From assembly GCF_030232885.1 (NCBI RefSeq), contig NZ_JASPGD010000001.1, forward strand, positions 261,399 through 325,398: a DNA stretch of 64,000 nucleotides. Direction: 5' to 3'. Positions 9,837-18,421 of this stretch are shown here, piece by piece (within the stretch, counting starts at the first letter, position 1; each line of letters opens with the position of its first letter). The notes under the pieces are model-generated. The model worked only from the letters and a program-made list of their open reading frames with translations. It searched no databases and was not told the DNA's origin. Source of the DNA: Corynebacterium sp. MSK297 (GTDB lineage: Bacteria; Actinomycetota; Actinomycetes; Mycobacteriales; Mycobacteriaceae). Position numbers and translations under genes: made by a program.

Positions 9837-11258
9837 CTATGGCTTCTTACCAAACCGCAAACGGGAAGCACTACGGCGCGAGACCCGCCACGCCCGGCCC
9901 GCGGTGCGTGCACCCGGAACTTGGCGCAAACGGCCACGAATATGATGATAATCAGTGGTGCGATGCTTCCCGATATAGGCATCCATGCAGGTCAAGATGA
10001 TCAGTGCAAAGACGATGCCCGCGGCTGCAAGGTAAGTTCCGCCGTAGCCATATCCGGCGACCAAAGCCCCCAGGGCCAGTGAACCCAAGCCAGTGCCTGC
10101 ATCATAAAAAATATTCCACACCGCCGAGGCCTCAGAGAATTTGTGCCGTGGCAGGCGATCAAACATAGACAACAAGGCTTCGTTTTGCATGCCGCCGAAA
10201 GCAGCACCGAACAACAATGCTGACAAAACCAACCACCAGATGGACCAACCGGCAAAAGTGGCGGTAGCCATCAACAGCATGCTAAACAACCCCAGGAACT
10301 GCATGGGGATCATCAACATGCCCGGTTTGCCCGTGCGGTCTGCCACGGTGCCAGAGACCAGGCGGAAGATGAACGTCATCGCGCCAATGAGCGAGAGCAT
10401 GAAACCAGCCAACACGGCACCGGTTTCTGGGTCGGCTTCACGCACCGAGGCCGGCAAGAAGGCCGAAACCACACCGTAGCTCATAGAAATACTGGTCATC
10501 GCCAGCGCAGGCACCAACACCAATTTCCACATCGATACCTGCACTACACCGGAGCTTTCCTCATCCGCGGTGGCTGGGAAAAGCTTCGGTAAACGGATAA
10601 TCATCGCTACCGCAATCAGCGCCGTCGTGGCTGCCAGGTAGAACACCGTGTGATATCCCCAGGTATCCCCCATCATCAGGCCGAGGGGCATAAACACCAT
10701 CTGTGCACCGCCAACGAAAACGCCCAGGATGCCAGTGGCTTTGCCTAACAGGCGGATCGGGACGAGCTCCGCGATCAACGCAGACTGCGCCACCGTGAGT
10801 GCACCAAACCCAGTACCGCGCAGAGCCGAAAACAACAGCACAACCCAGGGCTCCATGCCTAACAGGTGGCCTAGTGCCGGAACGCCGAGCATGAAAGCCG
10901 ACGCCATCATCACGGGGTTATAACCAAATTTGCGCACCAACTGCGGGGTGACAATCTGGATGGCCACCGTTGCGGCCATAAAAGAACCGGTAGCACCACC
11001 GGCCAAGGTGGCAGAACCACCAGAATCGAGAACCGCCAACGGCAGCACAGGAAGCAACAAAGAAAAAGCACCGAAGGCGGCGGCGATGGCCACCATCGTG
11101 GAGGTAAAACCGGGTACTTTCCAAATGGATATCGCCTGCGACTGCACTACCCGTGCGGGTTGCACGTCGACAGACTGTTCTGCAGATTGTGCAGGCTGTA
11201 TTTGAGGTGCCGATTGTGCAGACTGGTTATTGTTTTCATCACCATGCTGTTGACTCAT
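9837..11258 (-). CDS. MFS transporter in the his cluster
   Basis: A 12-helix major facilitator protein of about 473 residues with a long polar, Gln-rich N-terminal tail and an Arg-rich cytosolic C-terminus. The MFS loop motif between helices 2 and 3 is weak, and VADRTGKPG lies after helix 8. The substrate is unknown; the place inside the his operon, seen also in other corynebacteria, hints at an amino-acid-related exporter, but nothing in the sequence proves it. The start is ambiguous: ATG at 11258 is about 11 bp from AGGAGG, while ATG at 11267 is too close. Confidence 0.85.
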   Translation of the reverse strand: MSQQHGDENNNQSAQSAPQIQPAQSAEQSVDVQPARVVQSQAISIWKVPGFTSTMVAIAAAFGAFSLLLPVLPLAVLDSGGSATLAGGATGSFMAATVAIQIVTPQLVRKFGYNPVMMASAFMLGVPALGHLLGMEPWVVLLFSALRGTGFGALTVAQSALIAELVPIRLLGKATGILGVFVGGAQMVFMPLGLMMGDTWGYHTVFYLAATTALIAVAMIIRLPKLFPATADEESSGVVQVSMWKLVLVPALAMTSISMSYGVVSAFLPASVREADPETGAVLAGFMLSLIGAMTFIFRLVSGTVADRTGKPGMLMIPMQFLGLFSMLLMATATFAGWSIWWLVLSALLFGAAFGGMQNEALLSMFDRLPRHKFSEASAVWNIFYDAGTGLGSLALGALVAGYGYGGTYLAAAGIVFALIILTCMDAYIGKHRTTDYHHIRGRLRQVPGARTAGRAWRVSRRSASRLRFGKKP

Positions 11259-11362
11259 TGCCGCCATCGCCTCCTCACTGGTACTTCCGTGCGTGCATTA
11301 AAACTACACGAACCCCAGGCTTAGTAAAGCCATTGGGCGGGCGGACTACCAAGTAAACACGG

Positions 11363-11530
11363 CTACGGCATCTGCATCGTCATCATCCACACAGCCAGCA
11401 CCGCAACCAAGACGGCGGCTACCGCAGCGATAATAGTCCATGCCTTCGCTCCTGCCCGATACGCACTGACCGCACCACCGGCAAGCATTCCTGCGACCAA
11501 AAACGTCACCAGTACCGAAAGATTCGCCAT
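11363..11530 (-). CDS. Small two-helix membrane protein
   Basis: A 55-residue ORF whose ATG overlaps the hisB stop (TAATG). The product begins [19 protein letters not shown] and has two hydrophobic segments (residues about 4-20 and 31-50) separated by a short basic loop (YRAGAKAW), so a small hairpin membrane protein is expected. A gene of this kind occupies the same place between hisB and the MFS gene in other corynebacteria as I recall. Its function is unknown. Confidence 0.7.
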   Translation of the reverse strand: MANLSVLVTFLVAGMLAGGAVSAYRAGAKAWTIIAAVAAVLVAVLAVWMMTMQMP

Positions 11531-12135
11531 TACAGCGCACCCTTCGTCGACGGGATATGACCGGCCTGTTTCGGATCAATGAGCACCGCGGTGCGCAAAG
11601 CCCGGGCGACCGCCTTGAATTCCGCTTCGGTGATGTGGTGCGGATCACGTCCATAGTGACAACGCACGTGCAGGGTCAACCCTGCGTGCTTGGCGAAGGT
11701 ATCAAAAAAATGCTCATTCATCACCGTCGCATAGTGCCCGCCAATAATCTGGTGCACCATGTGCTCTGGCTCGCCGGTAAAGACGCAATAGGGGCGACCG
11801 GAAATATCCACCACGGCCTCAACCAACGCTTCATCCATGGGTAACTGCTGCTGCCCAAACCGGGTAATTCCAGCCTTGTTTCCCAATGCTTTCGCAAAAG
11901 CCTCGCCTAACACAATCGCGGTATCTTCCACGGTGTGGTGGGCATCAACCTCGATATCCCCACGCGCTGCGACCTGCAGCCCAAATCCGCCGTGCACAGC
12001 AAACGCAGTAAGCATGTGATCAAAAAACGGCAACCCTGTCGAAATATCGGCGGCGGCTGGGCCGTCTAGGTTGATCTCTACCGAAATATCGGATTCGCTC
12101 GTGCTCCGCTGGTGTGTGCCAGTGCGCAAACTCAT
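11530..12135 (-). CDS. hisB: Imidazoleglycerol-phosphate dehydratase
   Basis: HisB removes water from IGP to give imidazole acetol phosphate, a manganese-dependent step. The 201-residue protein has both metal-binding HHxxE motifs, in [11 protein letters not shown] and [12 protein letters not shown], and the FFDHML block. It is the monofunctional form without the HisN phosphatase domain found in enterobacteria. It overlaps hisC by 4 bp upstream and the small membrane gene by 1 bp downstream. Confidence 0.97.
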   Translation of the reverse strand: MSLRTGTHQRSTSESDISVEINLDGPAAADISTGLPFFDHMLTAFAVHGGFGLQVAARGDIEVDAHHTVEDTAIVLGEAFAKALGNKAGITRFGQQQLPMDEALVEAVVDISGRPYCVFTGEPEHMVHQIIGGHYATVMNEHFFDTFAKHAGLTLHVRCHYGRDPHHITEAEFKAVARALRTAVLIDPKQAGHIPSTKGAL

Positions 12136-13229
12136 CGCTGCACCTCCCGTGCTGCTTGGAGAAAGGCTTCATTTTCTTCTGGTGTACCGATCGTCGCCCG
12201 CAGATATCCGCCAACGCCCACGTCGCGGATGAGCACCCCACGGTCCAAAAATTGCTGCCACACATCGTGCTGATCAGGAAAATCGCCGAAGAACACGAAA
12301 TTCGATTCGCTCGGCATCACCGTATAGCCCTGTTTCTCCAGCTCAGCGACGACACGGTGGCGGCCTTCAATCAGCTTGCCGACGTCAGCCAGCGTCTCAT
12401 CAGCATGGCGCAGCGCCGCACGTGCGGCCGCTTGTGTTAGCACTGACAGGTGATACGGCAAGCGCACCAGTTGCACGGCCTCCACGAAGGCGGGATCGGC
12501 AACGAAATAGCCCAACCGCACCCCGGCAAAATCGAAAGCCTTCGACATCGTGCGCGAGACCACCAGTGTGGCAGGGTATTTCGCGATCAACGTGGTCGCC
12601 GACGGGCTTTCGGAAAACTCCGCGTAAGCCTCATCGACAATCACGATGCCGTCGACCCCATGCATGGCGTGGCACAATTGTTCAATTTCGTCCAGGCCGG
12701 TCGGAGTGCCAGTCGGGTTATTCGGCGTGGTAACAAACAGCACCGACGGCTGATGCTCAGCAATTGCAGCCAGTGCGGCATCGATGTCAACGGTGAAATC
12801 CGCGCGACGCGGAACGTTGATAAATTCTGTGTGCGTACCAGCCGCCAAAATCGGATGCATGGAATACGACGGCTGGAAGCCCAACACGCTGCGGCCCGGA
12901 CCACCAAATGCCTGCAACAGTTGCTGCAGGATCTCATTGGAACCATTCGCTGCCCAGACGTTTTCGCCGGTGACGTCTACCCCAGTGCGTCGGGTGACGT
13001 AATCCGCCAAATCCGCGCGCAGCTGCACAGCATCACGGTCCGGGTATCGGTTCAAGCTGGTAGACAGCCGCTGGATCTCCGCCAACAGCGATTCCACCAG
13101 CGCCGGTGATGGCGGATACGGGTTTTCGTTGGTGTTTAACGCAACCGGAACGTCCAGCTGTGGTGCACCATAGGCACGCTGGCCTCGGAGTTCTTCGCGC
13201 AGCGGCAAGTGCGAAATATCGACCATCAC
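12132..13229 (-). CDS. hisC: Histidinol-phosphate aminotransferase
   Basis: HisC is a fold-type I PLP aminotransferase that makes L-histidinol phosphate from imidazole acetol phosphate and glutamate. At 365 residues it is complete. The PLP lysine is in [29 protein letters not shown] near the N-terminus, TTPNNPTG and the IVDEAYAEF strand are also seen. Start is GTG at 13229 or the next codon ATG, both served by GGAGG at the end of hisD. It abuts the hisD stop without a gap. Confidence 0.96.
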   Translation of the reverse strand: MMVDISHLPLREELRGQRAYGAPQLDVPVALNTNENPYPPSPALVESLLAEIQRLSTSLNRYPDRDAVQLRADLADYVTRRTGVDVTGENVWAANGSNEILQQLLQAFGGPGRSVLGFQPSYSMHPILAAGTHTEFINVPRRADFTVDIDAALAAIAEHQPSVLFVTTPNNPTGTPTGLDEIEQLCHAMHGVDGIVIVDEAYAEFSESPSATTLIAKYPATLVVSRTMSKAFDFAGVRLGYFVADPAFVEAVQLVRLPYHLSVLTQAAARAALRHADETLADVGKLIEGRHRVVAELEKQGYTVMPSESNFVFFGDFPDQHDVWQQFLDRGVLIRDVGVGGYLRATIGTPEENEAFLQAAREVQR

Positions 13230-14606
13230 TTAACCCTCCGGAGTCTCTGTACTGCTGGTATCCGTGTTTGCTGGATCCTCAGCAAACCGCGCCCGGATCG
13301 CCTCACCGTGAGCGGGCAACTGCTCCGCCTGCGAAAACGCAATGACGTGTTCCGCGACCGCGCGCAAACCCTTCTGGTCATAATCAATCAGGTTGACTGG
13401 GCGCAGGAACGTGTGCGTCGACAAGCCAGAAGAAAACCGTGCCGTGCCCCCGGTGGGCAACACATGGTTGGAACCGGCAACATAATCACCCAATGGCACC
13501 GGAGAATACTCCCCGACGAAAATTGCACCGGCATGGCGCACGCGTTCAGCCACCTCGCGCGCATTGTCCGTGTGTACTTCCAAGTGCTCTGCCGCATAAG
13601 CATCGGCGACGCGAATGGCTTGCTCGATGTCGTCGACCAGCACAATGCCGGATTGCTGTCCGCGCAGAGCCTGTTCGACGCGCGTGTGGTTGGCGGTGAC
13701 ACCATAACGCTGCGTAATCTCGTCGTTGACGCGTTTCGCAAATTCTTCGTCGGTGGTAATAAGCACGCTAGCGGCCATCTCATCGTGTTCTGCCTGCGAA
13801 ATCAGGTCATAAGCCACCCACGTTGGGTTCGCGGTGTGATCGGCAATAATCGCGATCTCGGTAGGGCCTGCCTCCGAGTCGGTCCCGACCACGCCCTGCA
13901 CCAAGCGCTTGGCGGCAGCGACATAAATATTGCCTGGTCCGGTGATCATGTCGACCGGTTCACACGCCACGCCAGCACCATCAGCAGAATCAGAGGCCTC
14001 AGAGCCGTACGCCAGCAGAGCAACAGCCTGCGCGCCACCGACAGCCCAAACCTCATCAACCCCGAGCAACTGGCAGACAGCCAGAATCGTCGGGTGCGGC
14101 CAACCGCCGCAATCTTCCTGCGGTGGGCTTACCACCACCAGCGATTCCGCACCGGCTTCTTGCGCCGGCACCGCATTCATAATCACCGACGACGGATACA
14201 CCGCCTGGCCACCCGGAACATACAATCCAACGCGTTCAACGGAACGGAAAACTTCGGTCACCCGCGCGCCGTCGGCAAGAGTGGTGGTGTGGCTGGACGG
14301 CTTTTGTTCCCGGTGCACCCGGCGTGTGCGCACAATCGCCTCGTTAATCGCGGCGCGCACATCCGGGTCCAGCCCACCGACAGCGCGGTCCATGATCTCC
14401 GCGGGCACACGCACCGAACGCGGACGCACGCGATCAAAGCGCTCACCAAATTCCAAGGCAGCGTCGGCCCCGCCCGATTTCACCGCATCAATAATCGGCG
14501 CAACCGTCGGCAAGACCGACGTGATATCAGTTCCGCCGCGCGGCAGACTGCGCCGCAACTGACTGGTGGTGGGCACCTGGCCTCGCAGGTCGATCGTGCT
14601 TAACAC
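13230..14606 (-). CDS. hisD: Histidinol dehydrogenase
   Basis: HisD oxidises L-histidinol to L-histidine in two NAD-dependent steps, the end of the pathway. The 458-residue protein shows [13 protein letters not shown], the NAD/metal region [23 protein letters not shown] and the catalytic EHLEVH. The start is a GTG with AAGGAG 8 bp upstream, giving MLSTIDLRG. It is the first his gene of the cluster. Genes at 14629 and 15214 lie directly upstream on the same strand, so the main promoter may be further up. Confidence 0.97.
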   Translation of the reverse strand: MLSTIDLRGQVPTTSQLRRSLPRGGTDITSVLPTVAPIIDAVKSGGADAALEFGERFDRVRPRSVRVPAEIMDRAVGGLDPDVRAAINEAIVRTRRVHREQKPSSHTTTLADGARVTEVFRSVERVGLYVPGGQAVYPSSVIMNAVPAQEAGAESLVVVSPPQEDCGGWPHPTILAVCQLLGVDEVWAVGGAQAVALLAYGSEASDSADGAGVACEPVDMITGPGNIYVAAAKRLVQGVVGTDSEAGPTEIAIIADHTANPTWVAYDLISQAEHDEMAASVLITTDEEFAKRVNDEITQRYGVTANHTRVEQALRGQQSGIVLVDDIEQAIRVADAYAAEHLEVHTDNAREVAERVRHAGAIFVGEYSPVPLGDYVAGSNHVLPTGGTARFSSGLSTHTFLRPVNLIDYDQKGLRAVAEHVIAFSQAEQLPAHGEAIRARFAEDPANTDTSSTETPEG

Positions 14607-14628
14607 CGTGGTGGCTCCTTAATGCTGG

Positions 14629-15210
14629 CTAGGCGTCTTTTAGGTCTTTTTCAACCTTATGGGTCTGCTGGATCTTTTGAACCTTCTGACCGTTATCGTC
14701 TGCAGGTTCTGTGGGTTCTGTCGCAGGGCTAAGAACCTGTAACGACCAATACACCAGCATAGCCACGAACGGGGCAACCAGGTAACCCGAAATACCTGGC
14801 TTTACAGCAGCCACCGTGGTGATCGTCGTCCCCGGAGCCAGCTGATCAGTCGAACCAATGCCGTGCACACTCATGCCCACGACATCGCCAACCGCCAAAA
14901 ACGACACCGCCCCGGCCAAGGCCACCACCCCAACCCACAACAGATCCACAAATTTCCGTGAACCTTGCGTGAGATACGCAAAAATCGCCAACACCACAGA
15001 CAGCACAATGGCGGCTATCACGAAAGAAGCAAAAGCGATGAAGTGGCTGGAATCCGAATAATCCGGAATCATCCGCTCGGCACTCACCACTTCCGCCGGA
15101 AACGTTGGGCGCACAAGCCCCCACACTGCCCCGCCGAGGGAATAGACAATCAGCCCCAGTCCAATTAGGCCAGCACGATCACCGAGCCATCGCGGAATTT
15201 TCTGTTGCAT
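14629..15210 (-). CDS. Four-helix membrane protein of unknown function
   Basis: A 193-residue protein with four clear hydrophobic helices (GLIGLGLIVYSLGGAVWGL; IAFASFVIAAIVLSVVLAIF; LLWVGVVALAGAVSFLAVG; YLVAPFVAMLVYW) and a polar C-terminal tail rich in Asp, Lys and Gln. I do not recognise a named family. It is 22 bp upstream of hisD and 3 bp downstream of the lipoprotein gene, so the three are probably transcribed together. Confidence 0.7.
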   Translation of the reverse strand: MQQKIPRWLGDRAGLIGLGLIVYSLGGAVWGLVRPTFPAEVVSAERMIPDYSDSSHFIAFASFVIAAIVLSVVLAIFAYLTQGSRKFVDLLWVGVVALAGAVSFLAVGDVVGMSVHGIGSTDQLAPGTTITTVAAVKPGISGYLVAPFVAMLVYWSLQVLSPATEPTEPADDNGQKVQKIQQTHKVEKDLKDA

Positions 15211-15213
15211 AAA

Positions 15214-15984
15214 TTACTTACAGAACTTCCACTGTCCGCCTTCGTGCTGAAAGCGATACAGAGCTGTATCAGGGCCCTGCTGGTTGCGTATCGTCACCGT
15301 TGCAGAGGCACGATCACCGTTGCGCTGGACGTCAGTGACTGATTCGATGTGTGCGTTAACTGGGGCAACCTGGAAGAGGTTGTCCATCGCCGCACGGGTT
15401 GCCGGATCCACGTTTTCTTCCTTGAAAGCATCGGCTCCACCATCAATCTCATCCAAGACGGCACTGCAGCTGTTTTTCGGCATATAGGTGAAAAAGTCTA
15501 TCGGATTAGTCTGCTCGAATTGGCCGTCGAGCAGACTGCGAATCTCGGCAACCGTCTGCTCGTCAGCAGGCTGACCACCCTCCACAGGCGCGACGTTGAT
15601 GTCCTGGGGGTTTCCGCCTGCAAAAGGGTTCACCGGCTGGCCGTAATGTCCACCCTGATCAAGGGGGCCACCGTTTGCGGCTTGATCCTGTGGCTTTGGC
15701 TGATTTTCGGCAGGCTGATCTTTGGCTTTTTCTTTTTCAGCTTTCTCTTTTTTCTCTTTGTCTTTGTTGTCTTGGTCTTTGTTGTCTTTGTGGTCTTTGT
15801 TTTTATCGTCTTTGTGCTCTGGGTCCTCGGTAGAGGTTTCGGTAGCGGTCTGGGAGGTGCTGGTAACCGTTGAAGTATTTTTCGCAGCGGTCTCCTCGTC
15901 GGCCGACGAGCACCCAGCCACGATCAGTGGGGCCAGCGCGGCGACAGCCACAATGGCTTTTTTGGGTGTCAGGGACAAAGACAT
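15214..15984 (-). CDS. Lipoprotein with acidic-basic linker and NTF2-like end
   Basis: A 256-residue predicted lipoprotein. The start at 15984 is preceded by AAGGAG and gives a signal peptide with lipobox IVAGCSS, so Lgt/LspA would process it. After the cysteine comes a Thr/Ser stretch, then a low-complexity linker of repeated Lys-Asp and Lys-Glu pairs (residues about 55-95), then a globular C-terminal part ending GGQWKFCK that resembles the NTF2-like MTB12 family. The linker should span the cell wall. The repeated gtctttg units on the forward strand could vary in number between strains. Confidence 0.7.
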   Translation of the reverse strand: MSLSLTPKKAIVAVAALAPLIVAGCSSADEETAAKNTSTVTSTSQTATETSTEDPEHKDDKNKDHKDNKDQDNKDKEKKEKAEKEKAKDQPAENQPKPQDQAANGGPLDQGGHYGQPVNPFAGGNPQDINVAPVEGGQPADEQTVAEIRSLLDGQFEQTNPIDFFTYMPKNSCSAVLDEIDGGADAFKEENVDPATRAAMDNLFQVAPVNAHIESVTDVQRNGDRASATVTIRNQQGPDTALYRFQHEGGQWKFCK

Positions 15985-16232
15985 GGATGCTCCTTGCATA
16001 CTCGGGAATAACACGCCATTCGGCAAAAATTGACTTCTCAGATATAACGTCACGTAATGCTAACAGCCGGAACGTACGGTAAACATGAGAACTCCCTCGG
16101 AATATGCTGTGAGCGAAACATGGTGTGCGCGCTGAGCTTTCTCGCATACATTCCAGCCTGCGCACATTAGCGTTTTCTGCAGCATGAACCCGTGAAAGTT
16201 TGCTCGAATTAATTACCGTAAACTATGCAGTT

Positions 16233-16895
16233 GTGCAGCTATTCCGTGAGACCATCATCGACCAGGCCTTAGAGCTTCTCGACGCCTATGGACTGGCTGA
16301 TATGACGATGCGGCGGGTAGCTAGCTCCCTGGGCGTTGCCGCGGGAACTCTCTATTGGCATATCGCAAACAAACAAGAACTAATTACAGCAGTAGCTCAC
16401 AAAATCATCGCACCCGTTTGTGAACTTGCCGACGAGCTTGCTAGCGCTGTCGAACCTGTGCCCGCACACCTACTGCCCAGCCCGCAGGAATTCTGCACCA
16501 CCCTGCACGCGACGCTGCTAGCCCACCGCGACGGTGCCGAACTCGTGCATGCGGCGGCTGCTCAACCCAGCTCACCTGTGTGGTCACAATTGCGCGATAG
16601 CTTGTCCGCCACGATCACCCATGAATTAAATCTGGCTGGACACGGCCTTAGCAAAGCCCACACCACCGCGGATATTGCTGCTACTACTTCTTCTGCATTG
16701 CACTTGGTCTTTGGCGCGAGCATCATGGAGCAATCGGCCAAACAATTTCTGGAAGCCACCCAACCGGCCAATAAGCCGACACTGCCCGGGACCGCAAGAA
16801 GCACGAATCTTCCCGGCAGCGACGACGTCGAACGCGGCATTACCGTGTTATTAGCTGGCTTGCACGCCCGGTTACATGATCAGGAAGGAACTTAA
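16233..16895 (+). CDS. TetR-family transcriptional regulator
   Basis: A 220-residue regulator. The N-terminal helix-turn-helix is clear: a helix LELLDAYGLADMTMRRVASSLGVAAGTLYWHIANKQELI, split here across the turn at LGVAAGTLY. The C-terminal domain resembles the tetracycline-repressor type, so a small ligand probably controls it; the ligand is unknown. I chose GTG at 16233 because homology begins there and a TAAACT box just upstream suggests a leaderless mRNA; TTG at 16200 is the alternative. It precedes the BRCT-protein gene by 3 bp, so it may share its operon. Confidence 0.8.
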   Translation: MQLFRETIIDQALELLDAYGLADMTMRRVASSLGVAAGTLYWHIANKQELITAVAHKIIAPVCELADELASAVEPVPAHLLPSPQEFCTTLHATLLAHRDGAELVHAAAAQPSSPVWSQLRDSLSATITHELNLAGHGLSKAHTTADIAATTSSALHLVFGASIMEQSAKQFLEATQPANKPTLPGTARSTNLPGSDDVERGITVLLAGLHARLHDQEGT

Positions 16896-16898
16896 GTC

Positions 16899-18302
16899 GT
16901 GACTCAAGCCCATAACGCCACGTTGACGGTATCGAATGAGGAAATCACGGTGATGCGCAGCGAATTGTCCGCGGCTTTATACCGTGGTTCGCAGTCACGC
17001 ACCGTGTCCACCATCGCGATTTCCGAGATCACCAGCTTATCCGCAACCGAACCCACCGCTTTCAATTGTGGCAGTGTACGACTGGGTGGCACCGGCGAAG
17101 AGATCGTCTTTCCCCCTGGTGACAACGGCCGCAAAGCACTGCAGTCATTCATCACCGATATCCGCGACGCGCAAAAAGGCAATGCCCCGGCGGAAGGCGC
17201 AGTAGCAGGCTTGAATTTCGTAGCCTTCGCCGTTACTACTGGCAATGGCGCCGCTGATGCTGGAACCGCGCCGTTGGTCCACGCCACCGAATACACCGAT
17301 GGCCAAGCCGGCGAAGCGCAGTCTTTCAGCGCAACAGAATTCGCCGAGTATCTACAGTCCACAGATTCGCTTGCCGACGGCTCCAGCCCGCTCATCACAC
17401 ACAACGGATTCGCCCACGCTGCATTGTTACACCGAGCGCTCGTGGACGCCGGTACCAGTGCACCGGAATTCACCTACGGCTGCACGCTCGCACTCGCCCG
17501 CGAAGCCAGCACCCGGGCAGTCATTGATGTTCGCGAGCACGATCTGGCCACGGTAGCCCGAGCACTCGGGGTCGCTGACAGCGCAGATGGTGCAGGCTCA
17601 TCCGGAATCCAATCCCAGGACCGCTCCCAAGTTAGCCCCCAGGCTCGCTCCCAGTCCAAGACTCAGGACACAGATCCGGCCACAGCAGCACGCCTGACTG
17701 GCGACGTCCTGGTGCAACTGGCCTTGCGCGAACACCATCGTGGAAGCGTTTCTGAGTTGTTCTCCGGCATAAATTTCGCGCTGGGCCGCATCTCCAACGG
17801 CACCCACCGCCCGGTGTTGCGCACCGATCTTAGCCAAACTGCCGGCGGCGGTGCCGAAAAAACCGCCCGCATACATGCCCGGGCAAGCAACAAAAACGAG
17901 GACCAGGCGTCGTCGGCAAGCAAAAAATCAGGAAAGAAAGCAGGCAACTCCGGCGGGGGCCAACCCGCCCCATGGCAGGCCGTGGCCACCCCAGATACGG
18001 TGCCGGAAGCCAACGACGATGCCGATGCCGACCACCCACTTTTTGGCCAGCACGTCACGCTCACCGGCGAATTCGAGCCCTATGATAAAGGCCGGTTGTG
18101 GTCCGATATCGCAGAATGCGGCGGCCAGGTAGGCAAAAACGTCACCAAGAAAACCACCGTGCTGGTGGTCGGTGAATGGGCGAAAAAGACCTCCAAGGAA
18201 AAACGCGCCGAAGAGCTCAACGAAAAAGGCCACGATATTGTCATCTGGCCGGCCTCAAAATTGCTGCACGTATTGGGGCTGGACGAACAGCCGCCGTTCT
18301 AG
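16899..18302 (+). CDS. BRCT protein with degenerate DnaQ-like exonuclease domain
   Basis: A 467-residue protein in three parts. Residues 1-90 resemble a small bacterial PH-like domain. Residues about 105-300 follow the DEDDh exonuclease plan: LNFVAFAVTTGNG stands where FVAxDxET is expected, LITHNGFAHAALLHRALVDA matches the second exonuclease motif, and CTLALAREA follows. The catalytic Asp-x-Glu of motif I is lost, so nuclease activity is unlikely. After a Ser/Gln/Lys-rich linker, residues 377-467 form a BRCT domain (GQHVTLTGEF, WSDIAECGGQVGKNVTKKTTVLVVG). A DNA-repair scaffold role is inferred. The GTG start has AGGAAGG upstream. Confidence 0.75.
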   Translation: MTQAHNATLTVSNEEITVMRSELSAALYRGSQSRTVSTIAISEITSLSATEPTAFNCGSVRLGGTGEEIVFPPGDNGRKALQSFITDIRDAQKGNAPAEGAVAGLNFVAFAVTTGNGAADAGTAPLVHATEYTDGQAGEAQSFSATEFAEYLQSTDSLADGSSPLITHNGFAHAALLHRALVDAGTSAPEFTYGCTLALAREASTRAVIDVREHDLATVARALGVADSADGAGSSGIQSQDRSQVSPQARSQSKTQDTDPATAARLTGDVLVQLALREHHRGSVSELFSGINFALGRISNGTHRPVLRTDLSQTAGGGAEKTARIHARASNKNEDQASSASKKSGKKAGNSGGGQPAPWQAVATPDTVPEANDDADADHPLFGQHVTLTGEFEPYDKGRLWSDIAECGGQVGKNVTKKTTVLVVGEWAKKTSKEKRAEELNEKGHDIVIWPASKLLHVLGLDEQPPF

Positions 18303-18334
18303 GGCTGGCGCAGTGAGTCTAGGGCTGGCGCAGT
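18298..18334. repeat. 17-bp direct repeat at a gene end
   Basis: The 17 bases TCTAGGGCTGGCGCAGT at 18298-18314 are repeated exactly at 18318-18334. The first copy contains the stop codon of the BRCT gene. This is a short tandem duplication with a 20-bp period. Confidence 0.85.
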
Positions 18335-18377
18335 AAATTACCGGTTGCAACTCTGCCCCTGACGAGGTGGAGCTGAG

Positions 18378-18383
18378 TATAAT
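18378..18383 (+). promoter_or_regulatory. Probable -10 box of the BCCT gene
   Basis: A perfect TATAAT lies 39 bp before the BCCT start codon. No good -35 is seen at 17 bp. A 6-bp inverted repeat (AGCTAG/CTAGCT) follows the box and could bind a regulator. Confidence 0.5.
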
Positions 18384-18421
18384 CCCAGCTAGACCATTCC
18401 CACCTAGCTAGCAGGACACTC

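Noticed and set aside
13209..14603. 464-codon forward frame opposite hisD
   Set aside because: Antisense shadow of hisD without domain or ribosome site.
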